Notes: generated by a model not told the origin, from the sequence alone. A stretch of 64,000 nt of DNA from Halopenitus malekzadehii (GCF_900108505.1 NZ_FNWU01000001.1:760725-824724); one strand, 5' to 3'. Positions 18,040-27,328 are shown, numbered from the stretch's first letter. A program made the numbers and translations.

Positions 18040-18395
18040 ACCGGCTCGATCTGCAGTTTTCGAGGCGGAGCCTCCGGCCTCAAGGAGCGAGGGGTTCCGA
18101 CGCTCAGTTGGAAGCGCGACGCGAGTAGGCCGGAGAGAAAGCCGACACGAGCTTTCGCAACTACTATCTTACACCATATCTTACTGCCAGTTAGTGCTGT
18201 GCGTCCACAAGCGGCGCGCAGTACGGGCCGCAGTAGCCCGGCCCTGAATGGTGGGTTTGTCGACCCCGAAGGGCGTCCGGTAGGCGGGGCGCACAAGACG
18301 CCCCGTCGCGCCAACCGAGGGCGAAAACCACATCAAAGCCCCACCCTCAACGAGCGAGGCCGCAAGGCCGAGCGAAGTAGGGTGGGGTCGGTTAC
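18040..18395 (+). mobile_element. Decayed IS605/IS1341-type element: tnpB 3' end and right-end hairpin
   Basis: The plus strand at 18199-18390 can be read as a degenerate TnpB C-terminus ending QSPTLNERGRKAERSRVG, comparable with GSPTLKREGVSPSGRVG of the intact TnpB in this window. The right end is a hairpin with a 9-bp stem CCCCACCCT (18339-18347) / AGGGTGGGG (18379-18387) and an inner GGCC-GCAA-GGCC stem-loop. The intact element has the same 9-bp stem at 44188-44196/44225-44233. Another stem, GGGGCG/CGCCCC, is near 18288-18306. No transposase frame is intact, and the left boundary is uncertain. Confidence 0.72.
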
Positions 18396-19106
18396 TGAGT
18401 CGTCGTCGTTCGACGGGTCGTTCACGCGCTCGGAAACCGGATACGCGTGCAGTCCGTCGGGATCGATCGGGTCAAGCAGCGACGCCGCCGTTTCGGCGTC
18501 TCCGTGGAGATACCGCTCCTCCTCGTCCGGTTCGAGGATCACGGCCATCCGGTGATGAAGGTCGACGATGAGGTCGTTCGGCTCGGTCGTGACGATCGAG
18601 AACGTCTCCACCGGTTCCGGACCCGGTACGTCGGGGGAAACGTCGCTTCCGCCCCCGTCCCCGGCACCACCCGCGAACCGATCGAGCCCCGTCTGGGTCG
18701 GCCCGTCGGGCTCGGGTGGCGCCCAGCGTTCGTAGACGCCGGCCATCGCGAACGGACGATCGTCGTCGAACGCGACGCGATACGGACGCGTTCCGGACTC
18801 CGTCTCGACCCACTCGTAGAAGCCGTCCGCCGGGACCAGACATCGGCGTCGCTCGAACGCCTCCCGAAAGGCGGGTTTCTCCCGAACGGTCTCCGCACGC
18901 GCGTTGATCAGGTCCATCCGGTCGTCCGCCCAGGCGGGCGTCAATCCCCATTTTGACGGCCTCGCCTCGTCCGGGGAGCCGGCAGAGATCACTGGGAGAT
19001 CCTGGCCGGGTGCGCAGTTGTACCGTGGCGTGAAGTCGGGGAACGCGGTGTCGAAACGCGCCTCGAGGTCCTCGCGCGGGGTCGACAACGAGTACCGGCC
19101 ACACAT
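18333..19106 (-). CDS. SRAP (HMCES/YedK) family protein
   Basis: A 257-residue SOS-response-associated peptidase-family protein that crosslinks to abasic sites in single-stranded DNA. Catalytic Cys2 (MCGRYSLS), NARAETV, CLVPADGFYEW and the active-site His in LHHRMAVIL are present. An insertion of Gly/Asp/Pro-rich sequence separates the core from FSIVTTEPN. The last about 20 residues (after VNDPSND) have no family similarity and are read from the right-end hairpin of the adjacent decayed IS element. ATG at 19106 is required because the Cys must be residue 2. Confidence 0.9.
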   Translation of the reverse strand: MCGRYSLSTPREDLEARFDTAFPDFTPRYNCAPGQDLPVISAGSPDEARPSKWGLTPAWADDRMDLINARAETVREKPAFREAFERRRCLVPADGFYEWVETESGTRPYRVAFDDDRPFAMAGVYERWAPPEPDGPTQTGLDRFAGGAGDGGGSDVSPDVPGPEPVETFSIVTTEPNDLIVDLHHRMAVILEPDEEERYLHGDAETAASLLDPIDPDGLHAYPVSERVNDPSNDDDSVTDPTLLRSALRPRSLRVGL

Positions 19107-19206
19107 ATGTCCCGATAGAGCGGCCCCCGCAAAAACGCTCGCGGTCAGCGGTCGGACACCGACGCATCGCGAGAGGTTCAAGGGGGCGGAGCGCCCCGGT
19201 GGGGAC

Positions 19207-19983
19207 GTGCGCATCGAGAACAGCTTCATCCCGGTTCGGGGCGTCGGCGAACGGACGGAGCGGCGCCTCTGGGAACACGGGATCACTCAGTGGGACGACT
19301 TCGACCGGTCCGTCGACGTGCCGGGGGTCGGATCGACGACCGCCGATCGGATCGACGCGTTCATCGACAGAGCCCGTGACCGGCTCCGGGCCGGTGACGC
19401 CGCGTTCTTCGACGACGCCTTCCCGAGCGATCAGCGCTGGCGCCTGTACGAGGATTTCCGGGCGGAGACGTGCTTTTTCGACATCGAGACGACCGGCCTC
19501 GACGAGCACTCGGACCGTGTGACGACGGTGAGCTTCCACCGCGACGGCGAGACGTCGACGCTCGTCGCCGGCGAGGACCTCACCGCGGAGGCGGTCCGTG
19601 ACCGGCTGACCGACGCCGCCGTGATCGCCTCGTTCAACGGCGCGCGCTTCGACGTGCCGTTCCTCGAGACCGCCCTCGGGATCGAGATCGGTACCCCTCA
19701 CCTCGATCTGCTGTATCCCTGTCGACGGCTGGGACTCTCGGGCGGGCTCAAGGCGATCGAGTCCGAGATCGACATCGAGCGTGACCGCCCGGACATCAGC
19801 GGACACGATGCGGTCCGGCTCTGGCGGGAGTACGAACGCGGCGACGAGGACGCCCTTGAGACGCTCGTCTCGTACAACCGGGAGGACGCGCGGAACCTCG
19901 AGACGCTGGCCGACGTCGTCTGTGACTCCCTCCACCGCGACGTCTTCGGCGACGTCGCCGGATCGACGGGCGTGGATCGCTGA
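19207..19983 (+). CDS. Ribonuclease H-like (DEDD exonuclease) domain protein with helix-hairpin-helix
   Basis: A 258-residue protein. The N-terminus (1-60) carries a helix-hairpin-helix-like DNA-binding motif (IPVRGVGERTERRLWEHG, VPGVGSTTADRID). A YprB-like exonuclease core follows, with FFDIETTGLD (acidic motif I), SFNGARFDVPFLE (motif II) and SYNREDARNLE (motif III). It probably degrades or trims nucleic acid. The GTG start at 19207 gives MRIENSFIPVRG; frames upstream overlap the divergent SRAP gene. The spacer to SRAP is 100 nt, so the two may share a promoter region. Confidence 0.85.
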   Translation: MRIENSFIPVRGVGERTERRLWEHGITQWDDFDRSVDVPGVGSTTADRIDAFIDRARDRLRAGDAAFFDDAFPSDQRWRLYEDFRAETCFFDIETTGLDEHSDRVTTVSFHRDGETSTLVAGEDLTAEAVRDRLTDAAVIASFNGARFDVPFLETALGIEIGTPHLDLLYPCRRLGLSGGLKAIESEIDIERDRPDISGHDAVRLWREYERGDEDALETLVSYNREDARNLETLADVVCDSLHRDVFGDVAGSTGVDR

Positions 19984-20093
19984 TCCGGTCATACCGGCCA
20001 CTTCGACCGCGCTTGCCGATCCGACTCGCACCGACGTCCAACCACCTCGACCGAACCGAAACGTTCCTACGCCGCCGCCGAGACGCCATCGAT

Positions 20094-21884
20094 ATGTCGT
20101 CTCGTGCGGACGCTCGTCGTCCCGAACGCCGGTCCCGGAGTCGTGGCTTCGATCCGCGGACCTGGACGCGGTCGGACCGGCGTGTGCGAGCCGTCGTCGC
20201 GATCGTCGTCTGCTGTTCGTTGCTCGTTCGGATCGTCGCGCTGGGCGACCGCCCCTTCCACTGGGACGAGGCCCGGGTCGGGTACTGGACGCTTCGGTCG
20301 CTCGAGACCGGGCAGTACGAGTATCGGCCTGTCGCCGGCGGACCGGTCGTGTTCCACCTGGCTCGCCTCGCGCTCTCGGTCGCGCCGCCGAGCGACGCTC
20401 TCGCCCGGCTCCCGTTCGCGATCGCCGGCGGACTCCTTCCCGCGACGGCGCTCCTCTTTCGCGGCCGGCTGCGTGACGACGAGACGGTCGCCGCCGCAGT
20501 CGTGCTCGCGTTTGCGCCCCCGCTCGTCTACTACGGACGGTTCCTCCGCGGCGACGTGATCGCCGCGGGAGCGGCGTTCCTGGCGGTCGGCCTGTGTCTC
20601 CGGTGGCTGGATGCCGCGACCGGGCCCGAGTCCGACCCGCGTGATCGGGACCTGTACGGGGGCGTCGTCGCCTGGGCGGTGGCGCTCGGCGCGTCCGGGT
20701 TCGCCGTCGCGACGCTCGTCATCGCGATCGTCGCCGCCCTCGTCACGCTCGACCACCCGCGCGTTGCAGGGACTCCCACCCGCCTCGGCAAGTCGGTTCG
20801 GCGGGGCTGTCTCCGGGCGATCGGGCAGGCAACCCCGATCGCGCGCGCAGCGTTCGTCTTCCTCGGGACCTGGGGCGTGCTGTTCGCGCCGCGGGGACCG
20901 GGCGCCGCCGGCGGGGTGGGGGGGCTCGGTGCGGATCCGGTCGGGATGGCTGTGCGGACGTACGTGGATCCGGTCACGGCCTTCACCGGCGTTCGGGTCG
21001 AGGGGCGTGCCGGCACGCAGCTGCTCCCGTTCGTGACCGACGCGGCGTCGACCGTCGTCGCGACCGCGGCGCCGATCCTCGCCATCGCCGTTGCCGGGTT
21101 CCTCGCCGACCGGTACGGGCTGCTCCGGACTCGGTCGGGGGATTCCTCCGTGGGCGGACGGCCGTTCGTCCTGTTCGCGTCCGTGTGGGCCGGGGTCGGC
21201 CTGGTCGGGTACCCCGTCGTCGCCGAGGTCGTCGCGCCCTGGACGCTCGTGCACGCTCTGGTTCCGCTGGCCGTTCCGGCCGGGGTCGGGATCGCGGCCG
21301 TGTACCGATACGGACGGCGAGCTGCCGGGACGATCGCCGGGTTGGAGGCAGCGTCGGACGGTGCTCGCGAGCGCGTCGGCGACGCGGCGCGGGTGGCGGC
21401 GGCGGGGCTGGTCCTGTTCGCGATCGTCGTCCACGGGGGGATCGTCGTTCTCGATGGCGTCGCCACCGACCCGTCTCCCGAGTCGGAGTTGGCACAGTAC
21501 GGCCAACCAGCCGATGACCTCGAGCCGCTCGTCGGGGAGATGGAGGCGGCGCTTTCGGCCGCCGATGGCGGGAACGCGCGCGTCGTCTGGGTCGGCGACC
21601 GGTTCCACCTCTCGGCGGAGACGGTCGCTGACCGTCCCCCGATCGCCGCGGAATCCGACCGCGAGGCGTGGGGCGAGCGGCTGCCGCTCCCGTGGTACCT
21701 CGAGCGGACCGGCGCCGACGTCGAGAGCGTGACCACACCCAGCGCCCTGGAGGGTGAACCGGCGGTCGTGATCGCCGATCCGGATCACGAGGGGTCGCTC
21801 GACGCGCTGCTCCCCGCACACGAGTCGCGAACCCTGCGGCTCGGACTCTGGAACCGGGAGGTCGTGGTGTTCATCGCGGCGTAG
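20094..21884 (+). CDS. Agl23-like polytopic membrane protein (ArnT/PMT-like fold)
   Basis: A 596-residue membrane protein with about 10-11 helices. The first extracellular loop has FHWDEARVGYWTLR, the acidic motif of the GT-C glycosyltransferase superfamily, followed by YRPVAGGPVVFH and YYGRFLRGDVIAAG. This matches the haloarchaeal TIGR03663 group (flippase activity-associated protein Agl23), linked to transfer of lipid-bound glycans across the membrane. No other agl genes are adjacent. The C-terminal domain (about 470-596) is soluble and presumably outside. Confidence 0.8.
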   Translation: MSSRADARRPERRSRSRGFDPRTWTRSDRRVRAVVAIVVCCSLLVRIVALGDRPFHWDEARVGYWTLRSLETGQYEYRPVAGGPVVFHLARLALSVAPPSDALARLPFAIAGGLLPATALLFRGRLRDDETVAAAVVLAFAPPLVYYGRFLRGDVIAAGAAFLAVGLCLRWLDAATGPESDPRDRDLYGGVVAWAVALGASGFAVATLVIAIVAALVTLDHPRVAGTPTRLGKSVRRGCLRAIGQATPIARAAFVFLGTWGVLFAPRGPGAAGGVGGLGADPVGMAVRTYVDPVTAFTGVRVEGRAGTQLLPFVTDAASTVVATAAPILAIAVAGFLADRYGLLRTRSGDSSVGGRPFVLFASVWAGVGLVGYPVVAEVVAPWTLVHALVPLAVPAGVGIAAVYRYGRRAAGTIAGLEAASDGARERVGDAARVAAAGLVLFAIVVHGGIVVLDGVATDPSPESELAQYGQPADDLEPLVGEMEAALSAADGGNARVVWVGDRFHLSAETVADRPPIAAESDREAWGERLPLPWYLERTGADVESVTTPSALEGEPAVVIADPDHEGSLDALLPAHESRTLRLGLWNREVVVFIAA

Positions 21885-21982
21885 CTGGGCCGTGGTGGGC
21901 GGATCGATTCGGGGTGGACGGGGTCGTGACTGGCGGGATCGGGACGCCGGTCAGAACGCGTGGCGGGTCGGGACTCGATCGG

Positions 21983-22933
21983 TCAGCGAAAGCCCATCGC
22001 CTCGATCTGCTCCTGGTAGCGGTTGCGGATGGTGACCTCGGTCACCTGTGCCACCTGGGCGACCTCGCGTTGGGTCTTCTTCTCGTTGCACAAAAGCGAG
22101 GCCGCGTAGATCGCCGCCGCCGCGAAGCCGGTTGGGGACTTCCCGGAGAGCAGCCCCTGTTCGGCCGAGACGTCGATGATCTCCGTTGCCTTCGTCTGAA
22201 CCTCCTCGCTGAGGTCGAGCGCGGAGGCGAACCGGGGAACGAACTGCTTTGGATCGACGGGCTTGAGCTCCAGCCCGAGCTCCTGTGAGATGTACCGATA
22301 GGTTCGGCCGATCTCCTTTTGCGGGACCCTGGAGACCTCGGCGACCTCGTCGAGCGACCGGGGGATCCCCTCCTGCCGACAGGCGGCGTACAGCGCCGAG
22401 GTGGCCACACCCTCGATCGACCGGCCCCGAATGAGGTCCTCGGCGAGCGCGCGCCGATAGATGACCGAGGCGACCTCCCGAACCGATCGAGGGACGCCCA
22501 GCGCGGAGGCCATCCGGTCGATCTCCGAGAGCGCGAACTGGAGGTTGCGCTCGCCCGCGTCCTTCGTCCGAATGCGCTCCTGCCACTTGCGCAGCCGGTG
22601 CATCTGGGAGCGCTTCTCCGAGGAGAGCGATCGTCCGTATGCGTCCTTGTCCTTCCAGTCGATCGTCGTCGTCAGCCCCTTGTCGTGCATCGTCTCGGTG
22701 ATCGGCGCACCGACCCGGGACTTCGACTGCCGTTCGGAGTGGTTAAACGCCCGCCACTCCGGCCCGCGATCGAGCTGCTGTTCGTCGAGCACCAGCCCGC
22801 AGTCGTCACACACCAACTCGTGGTCCCCGTCCGCCACGACGTCCGCGGAACCACACTCCGGACAGGAGACCGTTTCGCCCGCCTCCTGGTCGGCCTCCCG
22901 TTCCTGCTCCCGCTGCCGGCTCGGACGTTCCAT
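21983..22933 (-). CDS. tfb: Transcription initiation factor B (TFB)
   Basis: A 316-residue archaeal TFIIB. The N-terminal zinc ribbon is CPECG-(n)-CDDCG (residues about 24-47), followed by the B-reader/B-linker [16 protein letters not shown] and two cyclin-fold repeats (about 125-215 and 220-312). The C-terminal [31 protein letters not shown], contacts the BRE. It recruits RNA polymerase to TBP-bound promoters. Haloarchaea encode several TFBs, so the paralogue cannot be fixed. The upstream spacer has TATA-like TTTAAAATTT at about 22957. Confidence 0.96.
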   Translation of the reverse strand: MERPSRQREQEREADQEAGETVSCPECGSADVVADGDHELVCDDCGLVLDEQQLDRGPEWRAFNHSERQSKSRVGAPITETMHDKGLTTTIDWKDKDAYGRSLSSEKRSQMHRLRKWQERIRTKDAGERNLQFALSEIDRMASALGVPRSVREVASVIYRRALAEDLIRGRSIEGVATSALYAACRQEGIPRSLDEVAEVSRVPQKEIGRTYRYISQELGLELKPVDPKQFVPRFASALDLSEEVQTKATEIIDVSAEQGLLSGKSPTGFAAAAIYAASLLCNEKKTQREVAQVAQVTEVTIRNRYQEQIEAMGFR

Positions 22934-23029
22934 ATAAGGTTTGTGGCTAGTGGCCTATTTAAAATTTGGTGTCAAAAATTAGATATATACGTCGAGTAGC
23001 GTCGAGGATCGTACAGCCCGACCGCGATT

Positions 23030-24436
23030 TTACTCGAGATCCTCGACGGCGGTCTCGGCGGCGATCCGTCCGTAGACGGCGGCGTTCGTCAGGCCAGTAC
23101 CGCCGGGATAGTTGTTGTAGAACAGTCCGCCGGTCGCGTTGCCGGCGGCGTAGAGGCCGGGGATCGGATCGTCCCGCGTGTCGAGCACCTCGGCGTCCGG
23201 CGTGATGGCGACGCCGCCGAACCCGAACGTCATCCCGCCGGTGACGGGATAGCCGGTGAACGGCGGCTCATCGAGCGGGAGCGCCCAGTTGGATTTCGGA
23301 GGGTCGATGCCGGGCGCATCGTTGCCGTCGAGGACGTTCGGGTCGTACGCCTCGATCCCGTCGCCCTCGACTGTACAGGCCTCGTTGAACCGGTCGACAG
23401 TCTCGACGGCCGTCTCCGGGTCCTCGATGTCGAGGCGCCGGACGAGCGACTCGATCGAGTCGGCCGTGACCGCCCGTCCGGGGCCCATGTGCGCGACGTC
23501 GTCGACGGTCTTGGAGTCGACGATGATGAACGCCTCGTGATAGGGCTGTTCGAAGATCTCCCGGCCGAACTTCGCGTAGGTGTGTGCGCGAGCGTCCTCG
23601 CCCTCGTCGACGAACCGTTCGCCATCGTGGTTGAGGATGAGGCCGTACTGATAGCCGTCGATGCGGGTGATCCCGCCCTCGATGTCCGGGGATTGCACGT
23701 CGATGATCGCCATATGGGCATCACCCCACTCCCCCTCGGATTTGGCGCCGACGTCCATCGCGGCATCCAGCGCCTCGCCGGTGTTGTATCGGCTGCCGCG
23801 AACCTTCATATTCCCGTAGCCGGGTCCGTAATACCGGGTTCGGCGCTCCTTGCTCGAGCCGTAGTCGCCGGCCGCGAGGATCACGGCGTCGCCCGTAAAG
23901 AGCGTCCGGCGTCCCTCGTGGCGGGCTTCGACGCCCGAGACGTCCCCGTCGTCGTCGCGCCGAAGGGATCGAGCCTCGGCCTCGTAGAAGATCTCGACGC
24001 CGCGGTCCTCGACGATCTCGACCAGCTCGTCCACCATATCCTCGCCGTGGAGCCAGACCCGACCCGCGGTGTACCCCGGATGTGGCGCCTGGTACTCCCA
24101 GCTGACCCCGTGGTCGGTCAACCACTCGAACGTGTCCGGCGATTCGGAGACCAGCCGATCGACGAGGTCCTCGTCGGCCCGATAGTTCGTCACCTGCATG
24201 ATGTCCGAGTAGAAGTCGGCCGTCGAGTAGTCCTCCACGTTGAACGTCGCGTCGCTGTCGATGTCCGCGGTCGGGATCCGGAACGACTCGGTAAAGCGGG
24301 TGTGGCCGCCGCGGTGTTCCTTCGGACTCTTCTCCAGGAGGCAGACGGATTGATCGAGTTCGGCCGCGCGAAGTCCCGCGGCGAGACCGGCGATGCCACA
24401 GCCGATGACGACGATGTCGAAGGAGTGTCGGTTCAT
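23030..24436 (-). CDS. tcuA: FAD-dependent tricarballylate dehydrogenase-like oxidoreductase
   Basis: A 468-residue flavoprotein of the succinate dehydrogenase/fumarate reductase flavoprotein family. The FAD site is VVIGCGIAGLAAGLRAAELD, with EKSPKEHRGGHTRFTES, VRGSRYNTGEALD and the C-terminal YAAGNATGGLFYNNYPGGTGL. These agree with TcuA, which oxidises tricarballylate to cis-aconitate. No tcuB or tcuC partner is adjacent, so the substrate is uncertain. ATG at 24436 is chosen. The spacer to the divergent next gene contains a palindrome, TACAAA-GATA-TTTGTA. Confidence 0.8.
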   Translation of the reverse strand: MNRHSFDIVVIGCGIAGLAAGLRAAELDQSVCLLEKSPKEHRGGHTRFTESFRIPTADIDSDATFNVEDYSTADFYSDIMQVTNYRADEDLVDRLVSESPDTFEWLTDHGVSWEYQAPHPGYTAGRVWLHGEDMVDELVEIVEDRGVEIFYEAEARSLRRDDDGDVSGVEARHEGRRTLFTGDAVILAAGDYGSSKERRTRYYGPGYGNMKVRGSRYNTGEALDAAMDVGAKSEGEWGDAHMAIIDVQSPDIEGGITRIDGYQYGLILNHDGERFVDEGEDARAHTYAKFGREIFEQPYHEAFIIVDSKTVDDVAHMGPGRAVTADSIESLVRRLDIEDPETAVETVDRFNEACTVEGDGIEAYDPNVLDGNDAPGIDPPKSNWALPLDEPPFTGYPVTGGMTFGFGGVAITPDAEVLDTRDDPIPGLYAAGNATGGLFYNNYPGGTGLTNAAVYGRIAAETAVEDLE

Positions 24437-24531
24437 TGGGTGTTGCGTATTGGATCCCGGTTGTATGGGTTGGTACTTAACGATTCTCACGGTGGATGTA
24501 CCCGCCCCTCACAAAATTACTACTAAGCATT

Positions 24532-24547
24532 TACAAAGATATTTGTA
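24532..24547. promoter_or_regulatory. Palindrome in the divergent promoter region of the TcuA-like gene
   Basis: TACAAA-GATA-TTTGTA is a 6-4-6 perfect inverted repeat 22 nt upstream of the ATG at 24570 and 96 nt upstream of the TcuA-like start. A dimeric repressor could act here on one or both genes. The regulator is not identified; part of the repeat could simply be a TATA element. Confidence 0.35.
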
Positions 24548-24569
24548 TAACCAGAGAATATGTGGTTGT

Positions 24570-24971
24570 ATGAGCACCACCGAGTCCACGAACGTCGACG
24601 GCCCGATTTCGGGGTGTCGACCCGCCGACATCGATCCCGTCGTCGTCGACGGTGCCGACCTCGAAAGCACCGCTCCCGAATACCTGCGTGACCTCAAAGC
24701 CGAACTGTCGCAGCGGGGCTACCAGCCCGCGGCGCTGGCGGTGACGGCGTGTTTCGCCGAGGACTGCTCGCTTGCCACCCAGGAGGAGGCCGATCGGCTT
24801 CGCGGGTTCGTCCGCGCCGCCGCGTTCCTCGGTGCCGGCCGGATCGAGATCGCGGTCGACGACGTCGCCGAACCGGCGAAGGTTGATCCCGCGCTGTCGG
24901 CCCTGTCGGAACGAGCCGCTCGTGAGGGCGTGACCCTCCGGATCACCGGCGACGCCGAGATCGCCGGGTGA
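24570..24971 (+). CDS. Conserved haloarchaeal protein of unknown function
   Basis: A 133-residue acidic protein. The N-terminal 40 residues are Thr/Asp-rich (ESTAPEYLRDLKAEL). The rest looks like a small alpha/beta domain with ALAVTACFAEDCSLATQEEADRLRGFVRAAAFLGAGRIEIAVDD and a C-terminal VTLRITG strand. Two cysteines (ACFAEDC) are near each other, but no metal site is obvious. It is 3 nt from a methyltransferase gene downstream, so the two are probably co-transcribed. A role related to the methyltransferase is possible but not shown. Confidence 0.78.
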   Translation: MSTTESTNVDGPISGCRPADIDPVVVDGADLESTAPEYLRDLKAELSQRGYQPAALAVTACFAEDCSLATQEEADRLRGFVRAAAFLGAGRIEIAVDDVAEPAKVDPALSALSERAAREGVTLRITGDAEIAG

Positions 24972-24974
24972 TCG

Positions 24975-25607
24975 ATGGCGTCGCGGCGTTCCCTGGCGAC
25001 GAAGCTCGGCGTCGTCGCCGGGTTCGAGCAGCCGACCGCGTCCCTCGAACAGTACCCGACGCCTCCGGGACTGGCCGCCCACGTCGTCCACTTCGCCGAC
25101 TTGCAGGGCGACGTTGAGGGACGAACGATACTCGATCTCGGGACCGGAACCGGTATGCTCGCGCTTGCGGCCGCGCTCCGCGGCCCCGCCCGCGTGGTCG
25201 GTCTCGAGGTCGACCCCGGCCCGCTCGGGACCGCCCGCGAGAACGAACGTCGCGTCGGCACGAACGCGCCGGTTCATTGGCTGCGTGCCGACGCGACCCG
25301 CCCGCCGATCCGAACCGCCGAGCCCACGACCGTCCTGATGAATCCCCCGTTCGGCGCACAGGACGGAAACCGCCACGCCGACCGCGGGTTCCTCGCGGCC
25401 GCCGGAACCCTCGCCGACGTCTCCTACTCGGTCCACAACGACGGCAGCGAGGCGTTCGTCCGCTCGTTCGCCGCCGACAACGGCGGCACGGTGACCCACG
25501 CGTTCGCGGCCGAGTTCGATCTGGAGAACCGGTTCGACCACCACACCGACGACTCGACGGCGATCGATACCGAGGTGTATCGGATCGAGTGGTCGGGTGA
25601 CGGCTAG
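24975..25607 (+). CDS. METTL5-like RNA adenine-N6 methyltransferase
   Basis: A 210-residue class I SAM methyltransferase. EQYPTPPGLAAHVV is the N-terminal family motif, ILDLGTGTGMLALAA binds SAM, and MNPPFGAQ is the NPPF catalytic motif of N6-adenine enzymes. Archaeal METTL5 homologues are thought to modify rRNA. The enzyme follows the small conserved protein with a 3-nt gap. Its TAG stop overlaps the stop of the convergent rhomboid gene within one CTAG tetranucleotide. Confidence 0.88.
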   Translation: MASRRSLATKLGVVAGFEQPTASLEQYPTPPGLAAHVVHFADLQGDVEGRTILDLGTGTGMLALAAALRGPARVVGLEVDPGPLGTARENERRVGTNAPVHWLRADATRPPIRTAEPTTVLMNPPFGAQDGNRHADRGFLAAAGTLADVSYSVHNDGSEAFVRSFAADNGGTVTHAFAAEFDLENRFDHHTDDSTAIDTEVYRIEWSGDG

Positions 25608-27328
25608 GAACTGGCGTCGACCGCACCGAGATCGACCTCCCGTGCTCGTTCCCGGCCCTCGTACCGCTCGGCCTCGAGGACCCGCACCCGTGTCCCGTTC
25701 GTCTCGGCGTATATCCGCCGATCCTCGCGAACGAGCCGGATCCCCGAAAGCCGTACCGACTCGTTCGCGGCCGGGAGCGGCGCGGTCGCGGCGCCGGTGC
25801 CGTTCGCGACCGTCACCTCGAAGACGCCCTGTCGGGCGGACACGGTGACGTTCCGTCCGTCGATCGTCGGCTCGGCCGTCGCCGAGTCCGAGACGTGGAC
25901 GGTCCGCCGGTCGCCGTCGTGTTCGAGGTCAACCCGGTAGCTCACCCCCGCGCCGACCGCCCGCCAGCCGGTTCGGTGGGCGGTGACGGTTTCACGCCAG
26001 CCGATCCCGCCGAGGGTGACCTCGCGGGAGCCCCAGTAGGCGAGATTCCCACGGGAGACCGCCGTGATCCAGACGTCGCGCTCCGCGTTTTTGACGATCA
26101 CTCCGGAGGTCGTGACGTTCGTCGCGCCCTCGAACGCCTCGACGTCGATCACGTTCACGAGCTGGTTCGGTACGTCCTCGGCGTAGGTCACCTCGTAGCC
26201 CTCGACCTCGACCGGGTCGCCGGGAAGGGATTCCTCCGCGGGAACGGTCACGAGGTTCGGAACGACCGAGGGTCCGACGAGGATCCCGAACGCCGCCACC
26301 ACCAACACGACCCCGACGATCCGCGGCGTGGCGGACCGGAGGGCCTCACGCATCGTCTCCGGGTTCGGAACGGCGTACTCCGGGCGGAGGGGCCGATCGC
26401 TTCCGGCCACCGCGAGCGTCACGATCGCCGCGAGCAGCGCGACGAGCGCGACGCCGACCGCCCGATAGAGGACGTACCGCTCGTTCCCGAGGTACCAGTA
26501 GACGGCCCACAGCGACCGCGAGGACGCGAACAGGAGGACGCCGGCGAAGACGACGGCGGCGGAGGGTACGTCCGTCTCACAGCGGCGCAGCAGCACGATC
26601 CCGACCAGGACGCCGAGCAGGAACCCAACCGCGTGCCCCTGGATCGAGATGTTTGCCCACCAGGGACCGCCGTAGGAGGGGCTGGCGGCGGCCCGCGTGA
26701 CGGGGCTCGTGAACGCCGAGTACAGCAGGTTCACGAGCGACGTCCCGGCGAGCGCGACGATAGACCCGAGCGGGTAGTGGACGATCGCGACCCCCCAGAG
26801 CGCGAAGACGACGCCGGAGAACCCGATGACGGGACCGACCGCGATCACGCTCGAGAGGACCGCGCCGCCGACGATCGCGGCCGGAACGACGAGGAACGCT
26901 CGCACGTAGGGGTTCGATCGCCACGAGGCGAAGGAACTGGCGCCGCGAGCGCGCGGATAGTGGCCGTAGGCGTACTCCGCGAGCGTCCCCGCGACGAGCG
27001 TCGCCAGGAGGTTCCCCGTGAGGTGGCCGAGGCTCGCGTGTGACAGCCCCGAGAGGAGCAGTCCGTCGAGCGAGAAGTACGACCAGGCACGAAACGGGAT
27101 CACGACCGGCGAACTCGGGTCGTCGATCCCCCGCTGGACGAAGAGGTAGACGAGGAGGACGACGCCGACGGCGACGAGCGTCCCCCAGGGAACACCACGG
27201 AGCAGCCGGGATCGGACCCGTCGCCCCCACCGGCCACGCGGGCGGTCGATCGCCCACACGATCACGAACGAGAGGAGGAACGCGACCGGGATACTCAGGC
27301 GGTGGAACGGGACCCACTCCGGAAGCAT
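25604..27328 (-). CDS. Rhomboid-family intramembrane serine protease with C-terminal extracellular domain
   Basis: A 574-residue protein. A rhomboid core (about residues 70-270) has HASLGHLTGN in TM2, the nucleophile Ser in VIGFSGVVFALWG and the catalytic His in IQGHAVGFLLG. Additional helices flank it (about 10-30, 45-65, 275-300, 315-345). After a last anchor near residue 370, about 200 residues of beta-rich soluble sequence follow. The protease cleaves membrane proteins in the bilayer; the substrate is unknown. The C-terminal domain is larger than in short rhomboids. Confidence 0.87.
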   Translation of the reverse strand: MLPEWVPFHRLSIPVAFLLSFVIVWAIDRPRGRWGRRVRSRLLRGVPWGTLVAVGVVLLVYLFVQRGIDDPSSPVVIPFRAWSYFSLDGLLLSGLSHASLGHLTGNLLATLVAGTLAEYAYGHYPRARGASSFASWRSNPYVRAFLVVPAAIVGGAVLSSVIAVGPVIGFSGVVFALWGVAIVHYPLGSIVALAGTSLVNLLYSAFTSPVTRAAASPSYGGPWWANISIQGHAVGFLLGVLVGIVLLRRCETDVPSAAVVFAGVLLFASSRSLWAVYWYLGNERYVLYRAVGVALVALLAAIVTLAVAGSDRPLRPEYAVPNPETMREALRSATPRIVGVVLVVAAFGILVGPSVVPNLVTVPAEESLPGDPVEVEGYEVTYAEDVPNQLVNVIDVEAFEGATNVTTSGVIVKNAERDVWITAVSRGNLAYWGSREVTLGGIGWRETVTAHRTGWRAVGAGVSYRVDLEHDGDRRTVHVSDSATAEPTIDGRNVTVSARQGVFEVTVANGTGAATAPLPAANESVRLSGIRLVREDRRIYAETNGTRVRVLEAERYEGRERAREVDLGAVDASS

